Shown here: positions 42,084 to 51,102 of the stretch, piece by piece
How the letters are laid out: each line of letters starts with the position of its first letter
Position numbering within the stretch: the stretch's first letter is position 1
DNA from: Amphibacillus sp. MSJ-3
GTDB taxonomy: Bacteria > Bacillota > Bacilli > Bacillales > Amphibacillaceae
NCBI RefSeq assembly: GCF_018919165.1
Contig: NZ_JAHLQM010000014.1
Span: 1 to 59,695 of the forward strand
DNA: 59,695 nt
Direction: 5' to 3'
Notes under the pieces: model-generated
Databases searched by the model: none
Told to the model about the DNA's origin: nothing
What the model saw: only the letters and a program-made list of their open reading frames with translations
Program-made: the position numbers and the translations under genes

Positions 42084-42617
42084 TTAGATTTTTTTGATTT
42101 GAGAAAAATCAAGCTCTACCGGTGTTTCACGACCAAACATGTTTACGTGTACTTTTACCTTTTGACGATCTAAATCAATTTGTTCAATTGTTCCCGTGAA
42201 ATCACTAAAAGGACCGTCAAGAACTGTGATTGATTCACCTTCTTCAAAATCAATATCAACCACTGTTTCTTTCATACCCATACGCTTCAAGATCACTTCC
42301 GCTTCCTCTGGTAATAAAGGCGTTGGCTTTGATCCGGATCCAGTTGACCCAACGAATCCTGTTACGCCTGGTGTGTTTCGAACAACATACCATGAATCAT
42401 CCGTCATAATCATTTCAGCAAGTACATAACCCGGGAAAACTTTTTTCATAGAAACTTTCCGCTTACCATTTTTCACTTCTGTTTCTTCATCTTCTGGCAC
42501 TAAAATACGGAAAATCTTATCTTCCATTCCCATAGATGCTAATCTCTTTTCAAGATTTGTTTTTACTTTATTCTCATAACCAGAATACGTATGCACAACA
42601 TACCATTGTTTCTCCAC
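42084..42617 (-). CDS. nusG: Transcription elongation and termination factor NusG
   Basis: 177 residues from a GTG start at 42617 (MEKQWYVVHTYSGYE), with AAGGAGG 9 nt upstream; the longer open frame passes through a terminator. N-terminal NGN domain contacts the polymerase clamp, and the C-terminal KOW domain (ITVLDGPFSDFTGTIEQID) binds S10 or other partners. In Bacillus NusG promotes pausing and intrinsic termination. An intrinsic terminator sits 36 nt before this start, hinting at feedback. Confidence 0.98.
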   Translation of the reverse strand: MEKQWYVVHTYSGYENKVKTNLEKRLASMGMEDKIFRILVPEDEETEVKNGKRKVSMKKVFPGYVLAEMIMTDDSWYVVRNTPGVTGFVGSTGSGSKPTPLLPEEAEVILKRMGMKETVVDIDFEEGESITVLDGPFSDFTGTIEQIDLDRQKVKVHVNMFGRETPVELDFSQIKKI

Positions 42618-42653
42618 TTCCAAAAACCTCCTTATCATTAGTTTTCTCCATTT

Positions 42654-42675
42654 AAAAAACCCGTTAAGACGGGTT
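42654..42675 (-). terminator. Intrinsic terminator between secE and nusG
   Basis: AACCCGT and ACGGGTT are exact 7-bp arms around CTTA, and the 3' arm merges into TTTTTT. The T-run ends 36 nt before the nusG start codon and the hairpin lies 52 bp after secE. Confidence 0.8.
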
Positions 42676-42727
42676 CTAAAAGTAAGGCGATTCATTCTCA
42701 CCTCATTATAGCACAAAATCTACTTCT

Positions 42728-42907
42728 CTATTCAAAAAAAAGATTGAGAATTTGAGTGATACCTAAATCCACAACTGTAAAGAAGAGGGCGATGATAACA
42801 ACAGTAGCAACAACCGTAACTGTGTAACGGTAGAGCTCTTGCTTACCTGGCCAGGAAACTTTCTTCATCTCTCGAGAAACATTTTTTAAAAATGTCACAG
42901 CTTTCAC
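42728..42907 (-). CDS. secE: Protein translocase subunit SecE
   Basis: 59 residues from a GTG start at 42907, chosen because GGAGG lies 8 nt upstream; an ATG five codons earlier overlaps that site. A short amphipathic helix with REMKKVSWPGKQEL, then a single membrane helix (about 29-55), the minimal Gram-positive form. It clamps the two halves of SecY (encoded at 14813-16108). Flanked by rpmG and nusG. Confidence 0.96.
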   Translation of the reverse strand: MKAVTFLKNVSREMKKVSWPGKQELYRYTVTVVATVVIIALFFTVVDLGITQILNLFFE

Positions 42908-42960
42908 AAGTGGTTCCTCCAAACTTTAAAATTTATCAATCTAAAATATGACCGTGTGCT

Positions 42961-43107
42961 TTACTTTGTTTCACGGTGTAGTGTATGTTTATTACACCTT
43001 TTACAAAATTTTTTTAATTTTAAACGATCTATAGTTACCGTACTTTTATTTGGGTGATAATTTCGACTTAAACATTCTTCACATGCAAGAGCAACTTTTT
43101 TCTTCAT
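42961..43107 (-). CDS. rpmG: 50S ribosomal protein L33
   Basis: 48 residues, [20 protein letters not shown] and onward, with Cys9, Cys12, Cys35 and Cys38 forming a zinc ribbon. L33 contacts E-site tRNA. It precedes secE-nusG as in Bacillus (where this copy is rpmGB). ATG has only a weak site (AAAAGATGAAG context). A consensus promoter is found 37 bp upstream. Confidence 0.93.
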   Translation of the reverse strand: MKKKVALACEECLSRNYHPNKSTVTIDRLKLKKFCKRCNKHTLHRETK

Positions 43108-43143
43108 CTTTTACCATCCTATACTAATCTAGGTTACTTAAAT

Positions 43144-43172
43144 AATGTAGCATGCTTATCTATCACTGTCAA
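43144..43172 (-). promoter_or_regulatory. Promoter of rpmG-secE-nusG
   Basis: Consensus TTGACA (43167-43172), 17 bp, TACATT (43144-43149) on the minus strand, between sigH and rpmG. Confidence 0.75.
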
Positions 43173-43191
43173 CGTTGCTTCTATTAATCAA

Positions 43192-43851
43192 TTATAGTTT
43201 AATGCTTGATTCATCTAAATAACGTTCTAATTTCCGCTTTACCCGTTGTAATGCATTATCAATTGATTTAATATGGCGGTTTAATTCTATTGAAATCTCT
43301 TGATAAGTTCGACCATCTAAATAGAGATAGAGCACATCACATTCAAAGCGACTTAATAATTGAACGATCTTACCTTCAACTTGTCCTTTACTTTCCCGAT
43401 TAATGATTAATTCTTCAGGATCATCAATTTCCTCTACGTTTGTTAAGACATCTAGCAAAGTTCTCTCTGATTCCTCATCAAAAATAGGTTTGTCCAATGA
43501 AACATAAGAATTTAACGGGATGTGTTTTTGCCTTGTTGCTGTTTTGATGGCCGTAATAATTTGTCTTGTCACACAGAGCTCAGCAAAGGCGCGAAATGAT
43601 GAGCGACGATCGCCTTTATAATCTCGAATCGCTTTATATAAGCCAATCATCCCTTCTTGGACGATATCCTCGTGATCCGCTCCAACGAGAAAGTAAGTAC
43701 TTGCTTTCACTCGGACGAAACTACGATATTTTTGAATCAAATAATCTAGTGCTAGACAATCTCCTTGACGAATCAGTAATATAATCTCACGATCATCAAG
43801 TTGCTCATAACGTCTTAGCTCATTATTTATATCTTGATGTTGTCTCTGCAA
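43192..43851 (-). CDS. sigH: RNA polymerase sigma factor SigH-type
   Basis: 219 residues, matching SigH of Bacillus throughout: region 2 with DYLIQKYRSFVRVKAST and EDIVQEGMIGLYKAIRDYK, and region 4 with YLDGRTYQEISIELNRHIKS as the helix-turn-helix. In Bacillus it controls the transition state, competence and early sporulation genes. The start is TTG with a G-rich site 8 nt upstream. It closes the rlmB-rae1 side of the cluster and precedes the rpmG promoter. Confidence 0.93.
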   Translation of the reverse strand: MQRQHQDINNELRRYEQLDDREIILLIRQGDCLALDYLIQKYRSFVRVKASTYFLVGADHEDIVQEGMIGLYKAIRDYKGDRRSSFRAFAELCVTRQIITAIKTATRQKHIPLNSYVSLDKPIFDEESERTLLDVLTNVEEIDDPEELIINRESKGQVEGKIVQLLSRFECDVLYLYLDGRTYQEISIELNRHIKSIDNALQRVKRKLERYLDESSIKL

Positions 43852-43922
43852 GCCAAATTCCCCCCGGGTCGCTTAATAGCAATATTATACAGTAAGCGTT
43901 TAACATTAGTCAACCATGCGAT

Positions 43923-44432
43923 TCAGACCCTTCCTCGCCTCATTTTTTCAAATTGATCTAAAATTTCCTGCTTAATTGGAAGAGAACGTCCTTGTTTTCG
44001 CTTTTCAAAGGTACGAAGGTCATTAGAAATTTCTTTTTTTATCTGGTCAACCTCAATAGCTAATTCTCTAGCAGATTTCCGGTAAGCTCCTTGCTGGAAA
44101 ATTGTCCGTTGTTCAGTATAATCGCTTGTTGCCACATATACCTTAGTTTTCACATTGATAAATTCTTTTACTAACCTTTCAATACATTGATCAGCCGTTT
44201 CCTTTTCTTTTGTATAAATAATTTCAATATTATATTGATTGTCCTTAGACTCAGGTCCTTTAACTTCATAAGCATCAAAAACGATAATCACACGATAACC
44301 ACGATAAGCTTGGTATTCTGCCATCTTCTCAATTAACAATTGTCTTGCTTGGTCAAGATCAACTTCTCGTAAGCTTTTTAGCTCAGTCCAGTCACCGATA
44401 ATATTATAGCCATCAACTAATAGGACATCCAT
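43923..44432 (-). CDS. rae1: Ribosome-dependent mRNA endonuclease Rae1 (YacP)
   Basis: 169 residues. NYN/PIN-like nuclease domain with the acidic start VLLVDGYNIIGDW (2-14), VIIVFDAYEVKG and the ATSDYTEQ segment supplying the metal-binding acids. In B. subtilis Rae1 cleaves mRNA in the ribosomal A site during translation. The C-terminal third is basic and helical. It is 3 bp after rlmB, so both are coupled. Confidence 0.92.
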   Translation of the reverse strand: MDVLLVDGYNIIGDWTELKSLREVDLDQARQLLIEKMAEYQAYRGYRVIIVFDAYEVKGPESKDNQYNIEIIYTKEKETADQCIERLVKEFINVKTKVYVATSDYTEQRTIFQQGAYRKSARELAIEVDQIKKEISNDLRTFEKRKQGRSLPIKQEILDQFEKMRRGRV

Positions 44433-44435
44433 TTC

Positions 44436-45179
44436 TTAATCTCCTAGGGGATGACGCTTTCGATAGACTTCATACATCAAAACACTTGCTGCAACAGATG
44501 CGTTGAGTGACGATACTTGTCCACCCATCGCTAATTTGATTGTCCAATCACATTTCTCCCGAACAAGACGGCTGATCCCCTTTCCTTCATTACCAATGAC
44601 AAGTGCTAAAGCTAGATCACCTTCAAGTTTTCGATAATCTTGGCTCGCATTCATTTCCGTACCAACAACCCAGACGTGACGTGCTTTTAATTCCTCAATC
44701 GTTTTAGCCATATTAGTTACACGTGCGACTGGAACATATTCGATCGCACCAGCTGAAGTTTTAGCAACAACATTCGTTAAACCAACCGCCCGATGTTTGG
44801 GAATAATGACACCATGAACCCCTGTTGCATCAGCTGTTCTTAGAATTGATCCTAAGTTATGTGGATCTTCAATTTCATCAAGCAAAATAAAAAACGGTTC
44901 TTCTCCTTTTTCTTCAGCGCGTGCAAATAAATCATCAATTGTTGCGTAATCATAAGCAGCAACTGCCGCAATCATCCCTTGGTGCTTTCCATTAACGAGT
45001 TGGTCTAATTTCTTTTTTGGAACCTTCTTTACAATGACACCCTGTTGTTTCGCCAATCGCTGAATATCCTCAGTTGCTTTTGCATTTAGATGTTCAGCGA
45101 TAAACAATTTATTAATTGATCGACCCGATCGAAACGCTTCTATAATAGGGTTCTTCCCTATTAACCATTCTTCAGTCAT
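44436..45179 (-). CDS. rlmB: 23S rRNA 2'-O-methyltransferase RlmB (TrmH family)
   Basis: 247 residues. N-terminal substrate-binding domain (to about 80), then a knotted SPOUT domain with the three family motifs: ILLDEIEDPHNLGSILRTAD, VIGNEGKGISRLV and IKLAMGGQVSSLNASVAASV. RlmB methylates the ribose of G2251 in the P loop of 23S rRNA in E. coli; the Bacillus YacO is its counterpart. It sits between mrnC and rae1. Confidence 0.95.
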   Translation of the reverse strand: MTEEWLIGKNPIIEAFRSGRSINKLFIAEHLNAKATEDIQRLAKQQGVIVKKVPKKKLDQLVNGKHQGMIAAVAAYDYATIDDLFARAEEKGEEPFFILLDEIEDPHNLGSILRTADATGVHGVIIPKHRAVGLTNVVAKTSAGAIEYVPVARVTNMAKTIEELKARHVWVVGTEMNASQDYRKLEGDLALALVIGNEGKGISRLVREKCDWTIKLAMGGQVSSLNASVAASVLMYEVYRKRHPLGD

Positions 45180-45182
45180 TGC

Positions 45183-45584
45183 TTATTGTCCTCCCTTCTC
45201 AATGTAGGCTACCGCCTCATTCATCAATTCCTGCAGCCGTAATGATTGATCTGCAAAATAATGAAAACCTAAAAGCGCCTCAAAAGCTGTGCTATGCTTA
45301 TATGTGATAACATCCGTATTTTTCGGGATTGATCCCGATTTTGCATTACGTCCCCTTCTAACAACCGCTTCTTCCTCTTCATCTAAGAAATGCTCTTTAA
45401 GCCAATAACGCAAAACTTTTGCCTGTGCTTTTGCCGAAACATATTTGATCGCTAGTTGATGTAAATCATTAACTTTTGCATAACCCGATTGGATCAAGTA
45501 ATTTCGTATATGAACCTCATAAATCGCATCACCCATGTAGGCCAGAGCTAAACTCTTCATTTGTTTAACTTCATTTATTTTCAT
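45183..45584 (-). CDS. mrnC: Mini-ribonuclease III
   Basis: 133 residues. An RNase III catalytic domain without the double-stranded-RNA-binding domain. The signature LALAYMGDAIYEVHIRNYL (12-30) has the catalytic acidic residues, and a second acidic cluster lies at the C-terminal half. In B. subtilis it trims the ends of 23S rRNA. It is translated from a start 2 bp from cysS, inside the cysE-cysS operon. Confidence 0.95.
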   Translation of the reverse strand: MKINEVKQMKSLALAYMGDAIYEVHIRNYLIQSGYAKVNDLHQLAIKYVSAKAQAKVLRYWLKEHFLDEEEEAVVRRGRNAKSGSIPKNTDVITYKHSTAFEALLGFHYFADQSLRLQELMNEAVAYIEKGGQ

Positions 45585-45586
45585 CC

Positions 45587-46990
45587 TTACCCTCTTTTCC
45601 AGCGTGTCCCTTGCGCGGTATCCTCCAGTATAATATGCTGGGCTTTTAATTGATCTCGAATTGCATCTGCTTTGGCGAAGTCCTTTTCCGCTCGTGCTTG
45701 TTCACGGGCTGCTAACAACTGATCTATTTCCTCATCAAGCAAATCGTTCGCATCATCTGATATATTTATACCTAATATAGTGAAAAATAGGTCGAATAGT
45801 GCTAAAAATTCTTCTAAAGTTGCCTTCGTTACCTGCTTATTTTCTATCGCTACATTAGCTTCCTTAGCTAGCTCAAATATATAGGAAATTGCATTTGCTG
45901 TATTGAAATCATCATTCATTTCTTTAATAAATCCATCTTTTATCTCTGCCAGTTTCTCTTGATAAATGTTGTCAACCACCACCGAACCTTCCAATCGGTC
46001 TATATGATGTTTTAGGTTATGATAGGCATTTTTAATCCGCTCAAAACCGTTCTTAGTCTGATTTAATAAGGTTTCACTAAAATTAATTGGGTGTCGGTAG
46101 TGAACACTCAAAATATAAAACCTTATTAATTCTGGTGGATATTGTTCGATTAAGTCATGAGCTAAGACAAAGTTTCCAGTTGACTTCGACATTTTCTCGT
46201 CATCAATTGTTACATAACCATTATGGAGCCAGTAGTTTGCAAAGGGTTTACCCGTTCTAGCTTCAGACTGGGCAATTTCATTTTCGTGATGAGGAAAGGC
46301 TAGATCTTGGCCACCAGCATGAATATCAATCGTATCACCTAAATATTTCTTAGCCATGGTCGAACATTCGATGTGCCAACCTGGTCGTCCGTCACCCCAA
46401 GGTGATGGCCATGAAACTTCATCTCGATCTGCCGCTTTCCATAAAGCAAAATCTAGCGGATCCTCTTTATGATCATCAATTTGAATTCGTGCCCCTGAAC
46501 GTAAATCATCCAAAGATTGATCGGATAAATGACCATAGCTTTTAAACTTGCGTGTCTTAAAATAAACATCACCATTCACTACATAAGCGTATCCTTTATC
46601 AATAAGGACTTCAATAAAGCTGATTATCTCTGAAATTGTTTCTGTTACTCGGGGATGATGTGTAGCCGGTTTTACCCCCAGTGCCCTAACATCTTCCTTA
46701 TAAGCTTTAATAAATCGATTAGCCACTTCTTTAACATCTTCGTTTCGTTGATTAGCGACTTTAATAATCTTGTCATCTATATCTGTAAAGTTCAGCAAAT
46801 AATCAACTTCATAACCGCAATATTCTAAATATCGTCTAACCGTATCAAATACAATCGCGGGGCGAGCATTTCCAATATGAATATAGTTATAAACGGTCGG
46901 CCCGCAAACATACATTTTTACTTTTCCAGGTTCGACTGGCTCGAATGCTTCCTTTGTTCGTGTCAGTGTATTATACATTTTAATCGTCAT
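45587..46990 (-). CDS. cysS: Cysteinyl-tRNA synthetase
   Basis: 467 residues, class Ia. Zinc-site Cys29 in [14 protein letters not shown] at 38-41, KMSKS in [11 protein letters not shown], and an anticodon-binding helical end. It charges tRNA-Cys. The start overlaps cysE by 11 bp. Expression is under the Cys T-box before cysE: uncharged tRNA-Cys raises both cysteine synthesis and charging. Confidence 0.98.
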   Translation of the reverse strand: MTIKMYNTLTRTKEAFEPVEPGKVKMYVCGPTVYNYIHIGNARPAIVFDTVRRYLEYCGYEVDYLLNFTDIDDKIIKVANQRNEDVKEVANRFIKAYKEDVRALGVKPATHHPRVTETISEIISFIEVLIDKGYAYVVNGDVYFKTRKFKSYGHLSDQSLDDLRSGARIQIDDHKEDPLDFALWKAADRDEVSWPSPWGDGRPGWHIECSTMAKKYLGDTIDIHAGGQDLAFPHHENEIAQSEARTGKPFANYWLHNGYVTIDDEKMSKSTGNFVLAHDLIEQYPPELIRFYILSVHYRHPINFSETLLNQTKNGFERIKNAYHNLKHHIDRLEGSVVVDNIYQEKLAEIKDGFIKEMNDDFNTANAISYIFELAKEANVAIENKQVTKATLEEFLALFDLFFTILGINISDDANDLLDEEIDQLLAAREQARAEKDFAKADAIRDQLKAQHIILEDTAQGTRWKRG

Positions 46991-47639
46991 CTTCTATCTC
47001 TCCTTTAACAAACTTAAGCTCTTCCTTAAGTTTTTTCACATCCGTTTGTAATTCACAAATTAAATCATCAATTGGATCAGGTAGCTTGTTATGGTCAAGC
47101 TTCTGCGAAATTCTTTTTCCATTTTGAATAACGACATGCCCCGGAATACCAACAACCGTGGAATAGTCTGGTACATCTTTGAGCACGACGGAACCCGCTC
47201 CAACCTTTGAATAGGCACCAATTGTAATCGACCCTAAGACCTTGGCACCCGTTGCAATTAAAGCATTGTCTTTAATCGTCGGATGACGCTTCCCCTTTTC
47301 CTTTCCCGTTCCCCCAAGAGTCACACCTTGGAAAATCGTTACGTCATTTCCTATCTCACACGTCTCACCAATTACTACTCCCATCCCATGGTCAATAAAA
47401 AAACGATGACCTATTTGTGCACCAGGGTGAATTTCTATGCCCGTGAAGAAACGACTTATTTGAGAAATTAATCGGGCAATGAAGAAAAACTTTTTCCGAT
47501 AAAAGAAATGGGCAATACGGTGCAACCAAATGGCATGAACGCCAGAATAAGTTAGGATGACTTCAAGATAAGAGCGTGCTGCTGGGTCTTGGTCAAAGAC
47601 AACTTGAATATCTTCTTTAATACGTTTGAAGAACGACAT
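46980..47639 (-). CDS. cysE: Serine O-acetyltransferase
   Basis: 219 residues. N-terminal helical domain (to about 60) and a left-handed beta helix of hexapeptide repeats ([20 protein letters not shown], then the catalytic His region and the loop [12 protein letters not shown]). It makes O-acetylserine for cysteine synthesis. The C-terminal end is a charged, possibly coiled-coil tail. First gene after the T-box leader. Confidence 0.97.
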   Translation of the reverse strand: MSFFKRIKEDIQVVFDQDPAARSYLEVILTYSGVHAIWLHRIAHFFYRKKFFFIARLISQISRFFTGIEIHPGAQIGHRFFIDHGMGVVIGETCEIGNDVTIFQGVTLGGTGKEKGKRHPTIKDNALIATGAKVLGSITIGAYSKVGAGSVVLKDVPDYSTVVGIPGHVVIQNGKRISQKLDHNKLPDPIDDLICELQTDVKKLKEELKFVKGEIEDDD

Positions 47640-47764
47640 ATTTTAATACACCTCCAACACGGCATATGTATTTGTATTTTATTATCCAATTCTATCGACC
47701 TTAAGTAAATCCTTATTCCCACTAATCATTTTTAAATATATGAAATGAAGCTGCAATAGAATGT

Positions 47765-48085
47765 TAAAAGGCGTCTCTGTGTAATATTACACAGAGACGC
47801 CTTGATAGCGTGGTTCCACTCTGTTTAGATAAAGTCTTTATTTTTATTAACAGGCGTTGATCAATATTTCTAACGCAACCGCTACGATTGATTAAACAAA
47901 CCGATCTTTATCTCAACTTGAACTCTGATAACGGTAGAGATACCGCTTTTACTTACTCATCATTTCAGCAAAAGACTCAGAGGTGCATAGCACTAGGTTG
48001 CTTAAAATCACTTTCAGCCTTGGTGATTCTCTCTTCATAAGCTCCGACTAATCCCTATCCTCTTCACCGCTTTTATCTTATTCAT
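47765..48085 (-). promoter_or_regulatory. T-box riboswitch, tRNA-Cys specific, controlling cysE-cysS
   Basis: On the minus strand the leader contains the T-box core AGTGGAACCACGC (47808-47820), stem I with AGTCGGAGC, and near the 3' side of stem I the specifier sequence CTA-TGC-ACCTC whose TGC is a cysteine codon. A terminator follows directly (47767-47803). The T-box pairs with the CCA end of uncharged tRNA-Cys to prevent termination. Confidence 0.93.
47767..47803 (-). terminator. T-box-controlled terminator before cysE
   Basis: AAGGCGTCTCTGTGTAAT pairs exactly with ATTACACAGAGACGCCTT with no loop spacer to speak of, then TTTTAA. The strong stem requires T-box antitermination for readthrough. 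Confidence 0.92.
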
Positions 48086-48149
48086 TATTATTAAAAGAAA
48101 TGCTGTATTTATTATTATGCATAACAACTACATTTCGTGCTTAACTTGT

Positions 48150-49604
48150 TTATAAAAGACTTTCCAGGCGTGTAACAACAACTTCCTTACCTAACAAATA
48201 AATTGCAATTGGTAATTCCGGTCCATGAACTTGGCCCGTTGTTGCAACACGGATGGGCATGAATAATTGTTTACCCTTCTGCCCAGTCTCTTTCTGAGTT
48301 GTTTTAATCGTTGCCTTAATTTCTGCAGGCTCCCAATTTTCTAATTCGAGTAATTGCGTTTTAAATACCCGCAAGACTTCCGGTACTTGTTCACCTGCCA
48401 AAACAGCCTGTGCATCCTCATTATAACTGATATCCGTTTGGAAGAAAAGTTCTGTTAAGTCAACAATTTCAGCACCATAACTTAATTGATCCTTGTAAAG
48501 ACAAATTAATTTTTCTGCCCACTCTTTTGTTTCCGGAGTTAAATCTGACGATAACTTACCTGCCTCAATTAAGTGTGGTAAGGCAAGCTTAATCACATCT
48601 TCATCACTTGCAGCTTTAATATACTGATTATTCATCCATTTTAACTTTTTCGCATCAAAAATCGCCGCTGAGGTAGATAATCTACTAGGATCAAACATTT
48701 TAGTAATTTCTTCTTGAGTAAAGATTTCTTCTTCTCCAACAGGCGACCAACCTAATAGTGTAATAAAATTAAACATAGCTTCTGGCAAATAGCCCAATTT
48801 ATTATATTGTTCAATAAACTGTATGACGTGTTGATCACGCTTGCTTAATTTTTTACGCTCTTCATTAAGAATTAAGGTCATATGCCCATACTGTGGTTTT
48901 TCCCAACCAAACGCATCATAAATCATCATTTGCTTTGGTGTGTTAGATATATGTTCTTCTCCACGTAAAACATGAGAGATTTTCATTAGATGGTCATCAA
49001 TAGCAACTGCAAAGTTATACGTTGGTACACCGTTCTTTTTCACAATGACCCAGTCACCAAAATCACTTGATTCAAACTTTATCGGACCACGAACAATATC
49101 GTTAAAAGTATAGGTCGTTCCCTTAGGAACCCGAAGTCGAATACTCGCTTGACGGCCTTCCGCTTCAAATTGCTTCATTTGCTCAGGTGTTAAATGACTA
49201 TGTGCTCCTGAATACTTAGGAACTTGTCCATTAGCTTTTTGTTCTTCCCGTTCTTGTTCAAGCTCTTCTTCTGTCATATAACACTTATAAGCTAGATCAC
49301 GCTCTAATAATTCATCGATGTACTTCTGATAAATGTCCAACCGTTCAGTTTGTCGATAGGGGCCGTATTGACCGCCAATATCAGCACCTTCATCCCAAAC
49401 GATTCCTAGCCATTTTAAGTAGTTAAGCTGGCTTTCTTCACCACCTACAACATTACGTTTCTCATCTGTATCTTCAATTCGAATAATAAATTTACCACCA
49501 AAATGTTTAGCGTATAAATAATTAAATAATGCGGTTCTCGCATTTCCGATATGCAAATGCCCTGTTGGACTCGGTGCATAACGAACTCGTACTTCATTTG
49601 TCAT
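48150..49604 (-). CDS. gltX: Glutamyl-tRNA synthetase
   Basis: 484 residues from [16 protein letters not shown], chosen for AGGGG 9 nt upstream; twelve more open codons before it are leader. HIGN lies at 18-21 and the KMSKS loop is KKLSKRDQ near 255. In Bacilli this enzyme is usually non-discriminating and also charges tRNA-Gln, with GatCAB correcting it. It precedes the cys T-box, as in Bacillus, but ispD and ispF, usually just upstream, are missing. Confidence 0.97.
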   Translation of the reverse strand: MTNEVRVRYAPSPTGHLHIGNARTALFNYLYAKHFGGKFIIRIEDTDEKRNVVGGEESQLNYLKWLGIVWDEGADIGGQYGPYRQTERLDIYQKYIDELLERDLAYKCYMTEEELEQEREEQKANGQVPKYSGAHSHLTPEQMKQFEAEGRQASIRLRVPKGTTYTFNDIVRGPIKFESSDFGDWVIVKKNGVPTYNFAVAIDDHLMKISHVLRGEEHISNTPKQMMIYDAFGWEKPQYGHMTLILNEERKKLSKRDQHVIQFIEQYNKLGYLPEAMFNFITLLGWSPVGEEEIFTQEEITKMFDPSRLSTSAAIFDAKKLKWMNNQYIKAASDEDVIKLALPHLIEAGKLSSDLTPETKEWAEKLICLYKDQLSYGAEIVDLTELFFQTDISYNEDAQAVLAGEQVPEVLRVFKTQLLELENWEPAEIKATIKTTQKETGQKGKQLFMPIRVATTGQVHGPELPIAIYLLGKEVVVTRLESLL

Positions 49605-49693
49605 GATCTTGCTTCCCCTTTCAAACATATAGCTTTTCATATCACTATTTTAGCACTTTTTTTATAAGTTGTCTGATTATCATCGTTTTATTC

Positions 49694-49723
49694 ATTATAA
49701 TACGATTCTTATCCTGTGACCAA
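49694..49723 (-). promoter_or_regulatory. Promoter of gltX
   Basis: TTGGTC (49718-49723), 18 bp, consensus TATAAT (49694-49699) on the minus strand. A second extended -10 (TG-C-TAAAAT) lies near 49650, so two starts are possible. Confidence 0.55.
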
Positions 49724-49743
49724 GTGATTCCCCCATTGGAGAT

Positions 49744-49869
49744 TTAAGATAGACTCACAATGATAAGTGGGATAACGGCGAATCCAAATTTATCAAGTTG
49801 ACTTAATAGATCTCGGTGATCGAAGAAAACCTCTCCAAAGTATTTAATGAATAAATTAAATATCAGCGC
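49744..49869 (-). pseudogene. Membrane-protein C-terminal fragment in the place of ispD-ispF
   Basis: An open frame of 41 codons without a start: FNLFIKYFGEVFFDHRDLL and a hydrophobic end FGFAVIPLIIVSLS. It looks like the tail of an integral membrane protein rather than of IspD or IspF, and lies exactly between yacL and gltX. The stop is at 49744-49746, 21 bp upstream of the gltX -35 box. Origin unknown; could be chance. Confidence 0.3.
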
Positions 49870-49879
49870 TCAAGCGAAT

Positions 49880-49910
49880 AAAAAGTGATAACAATTGTTA
49901 TCACTTTTTT
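49880..49910. terminator. Terminator after yacL
   Basis: A perfect palindrome: AAAAAGTGATAAC and GTTATCACTTTTT around AATT, giving A- and T-runs on both sides. On the minus strand it ends the ctsR-to-yacL region 25 bp after the yacL stop. Confidence 0.88.
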
Positions 49911-49935
49911 AGCTTCTTTATCTGTTATACCTTTT

Positions 49936-51045
49936 TTATTGTGCTTTTTCAAGTGCCTTTGGTTTAGCAAAGATCATTCGTCCTGCAGATGTCTGCAAAA
50001 CGCTTGTAATAATCACATCAATTGCCTCTCCAATATAATTACGCCCTTCTTCTACGACGATCATTGTACCATCATCTAAATAGGCAACACCTTGATCATG
50101 TTCTTTACCATCCTTAATCACTTGAACCTTCAAACGCTCACCCGGTAAAACGACAGGTTTTACTGCATTAGCCAAATCATTAATGTTTAAAACTTGGACA
50201 TTTTGAAATTCACATACTTTATTAAGGTTAAAATCATTTGTTACGACAATCCCATCCATTACTTTAGCAAGCTTAACAAGCTTGCTGTCTACTTCCTGAA
50301 TATCCTCAAAATTACCTTCATACATTTCAACTTTCTCCGGAATATCTTTCTGCAATCGATTCAGAATATCTAACCCTCGACGCCCTCGATTCCGCTTCAA
50401 TGCATCAGATGAATCTGCAATGTGTTGGAGTTCCTCAAGAACAAAATGAGGAATAATAATCATCCCCTCAAGAAAATGAGTCTGGCAAATATCAGCAATT
50501 CGTCCATCAATAATTACACTTGTATCAAGAATTTTTGGTTTTGGTATTGATTCTTCAAATTTTCTTTCATTTGGCAATACCTTTATCTCTTTATCTTTTT
50601 TTGCTAGTGTTAAAATATTCATAAATTCATCACGACGCTTGAAGCCAACTTGAAATCCTAAGTAACCAAGTAACCCCATAATAAAGATTGGAATGATTTG
50701 TGAAACAACAATAATTTGAATGTCAATAATCGGTTGATTAATAAAGAATGCAATGGTTAAACCAATAATCAAACCAATTCCACCAAAAAATAAGTTTGCT
50801 AATGGAGCACCAAGCAAAGTCCGCTCCAAGTATTGGATAAATTGAACAATATAATCAACTAGCCAAATAGACAATAAGTATAATATAATTGCACCAACCG
50901 CTAAACCAATATAAGGGGCGACATAGGGATTATCTATCCATGTACCTCTCATAAAACCAACGACTTTAACTAGCGACGGAAAGTATAGGAACCCTGATGT
51001 TCCTCCTGCAATAATAATAAAAAATTGTACTATTCTTTTTAGCAA
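49936..51045 (-). CDS. PIN and TRAM domain membrane protein YacL
   Basis: 369 residues from a TTG start at 51045 (MLKRIVQFF), with GGAGG 8 nt upstream. Four membrane helices (about 5-25, 38-58, 75-100 and 105-128), then a PIN domain starting KILDTSVIIDGRIADI with further acidic residues (VVTNDFNLNKV), and a C-terminal TRAM domain. A putative membrane-bound RNase; substrate unknown. It is normally followed by ispD. Normally disA lies upstream, but here radA is only 57 bp away. Confidence 0.9.
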   Translation of the reverse strand: MLKRIVQFFIIIAGGTSGFLYFPSLVKVVGFMRGTWIDNPYVAPYIGLAVGAIILYLLSIWLVDYIVQFIQYLERTLLGAPLANLFFGGIGLIIGLTIAFFINQPIIDIQIIVVSQIIPIFIMGLLGYLGFQVGFKRRDEFMNILTLAKKDKEIKVLPNERKFEESIPKPKILDTSVIIDGRIADICQTHFLEGMIIIPHFVLEELQHIADSSDALKRNRGRRGLDILNRLQKDIPEKVEMYEGNFEDIQEVDSKLVKLAKVMDGIVVTNDFNLNKVCEFQNVQVLNINDLANAVKPVVLPGERLKVQVIKDGKEHDQGVAYLDDGTMIVVEEGRNYIGEAIDVIITSVLQTSAGRMIFAKPKALEKAQ

Positions 51046-51102
51046 TCTCTTCACCTCCTATTCATATGCTCTCCAATTAAGGGAGACTTTAACCTTATTA
51101 TT

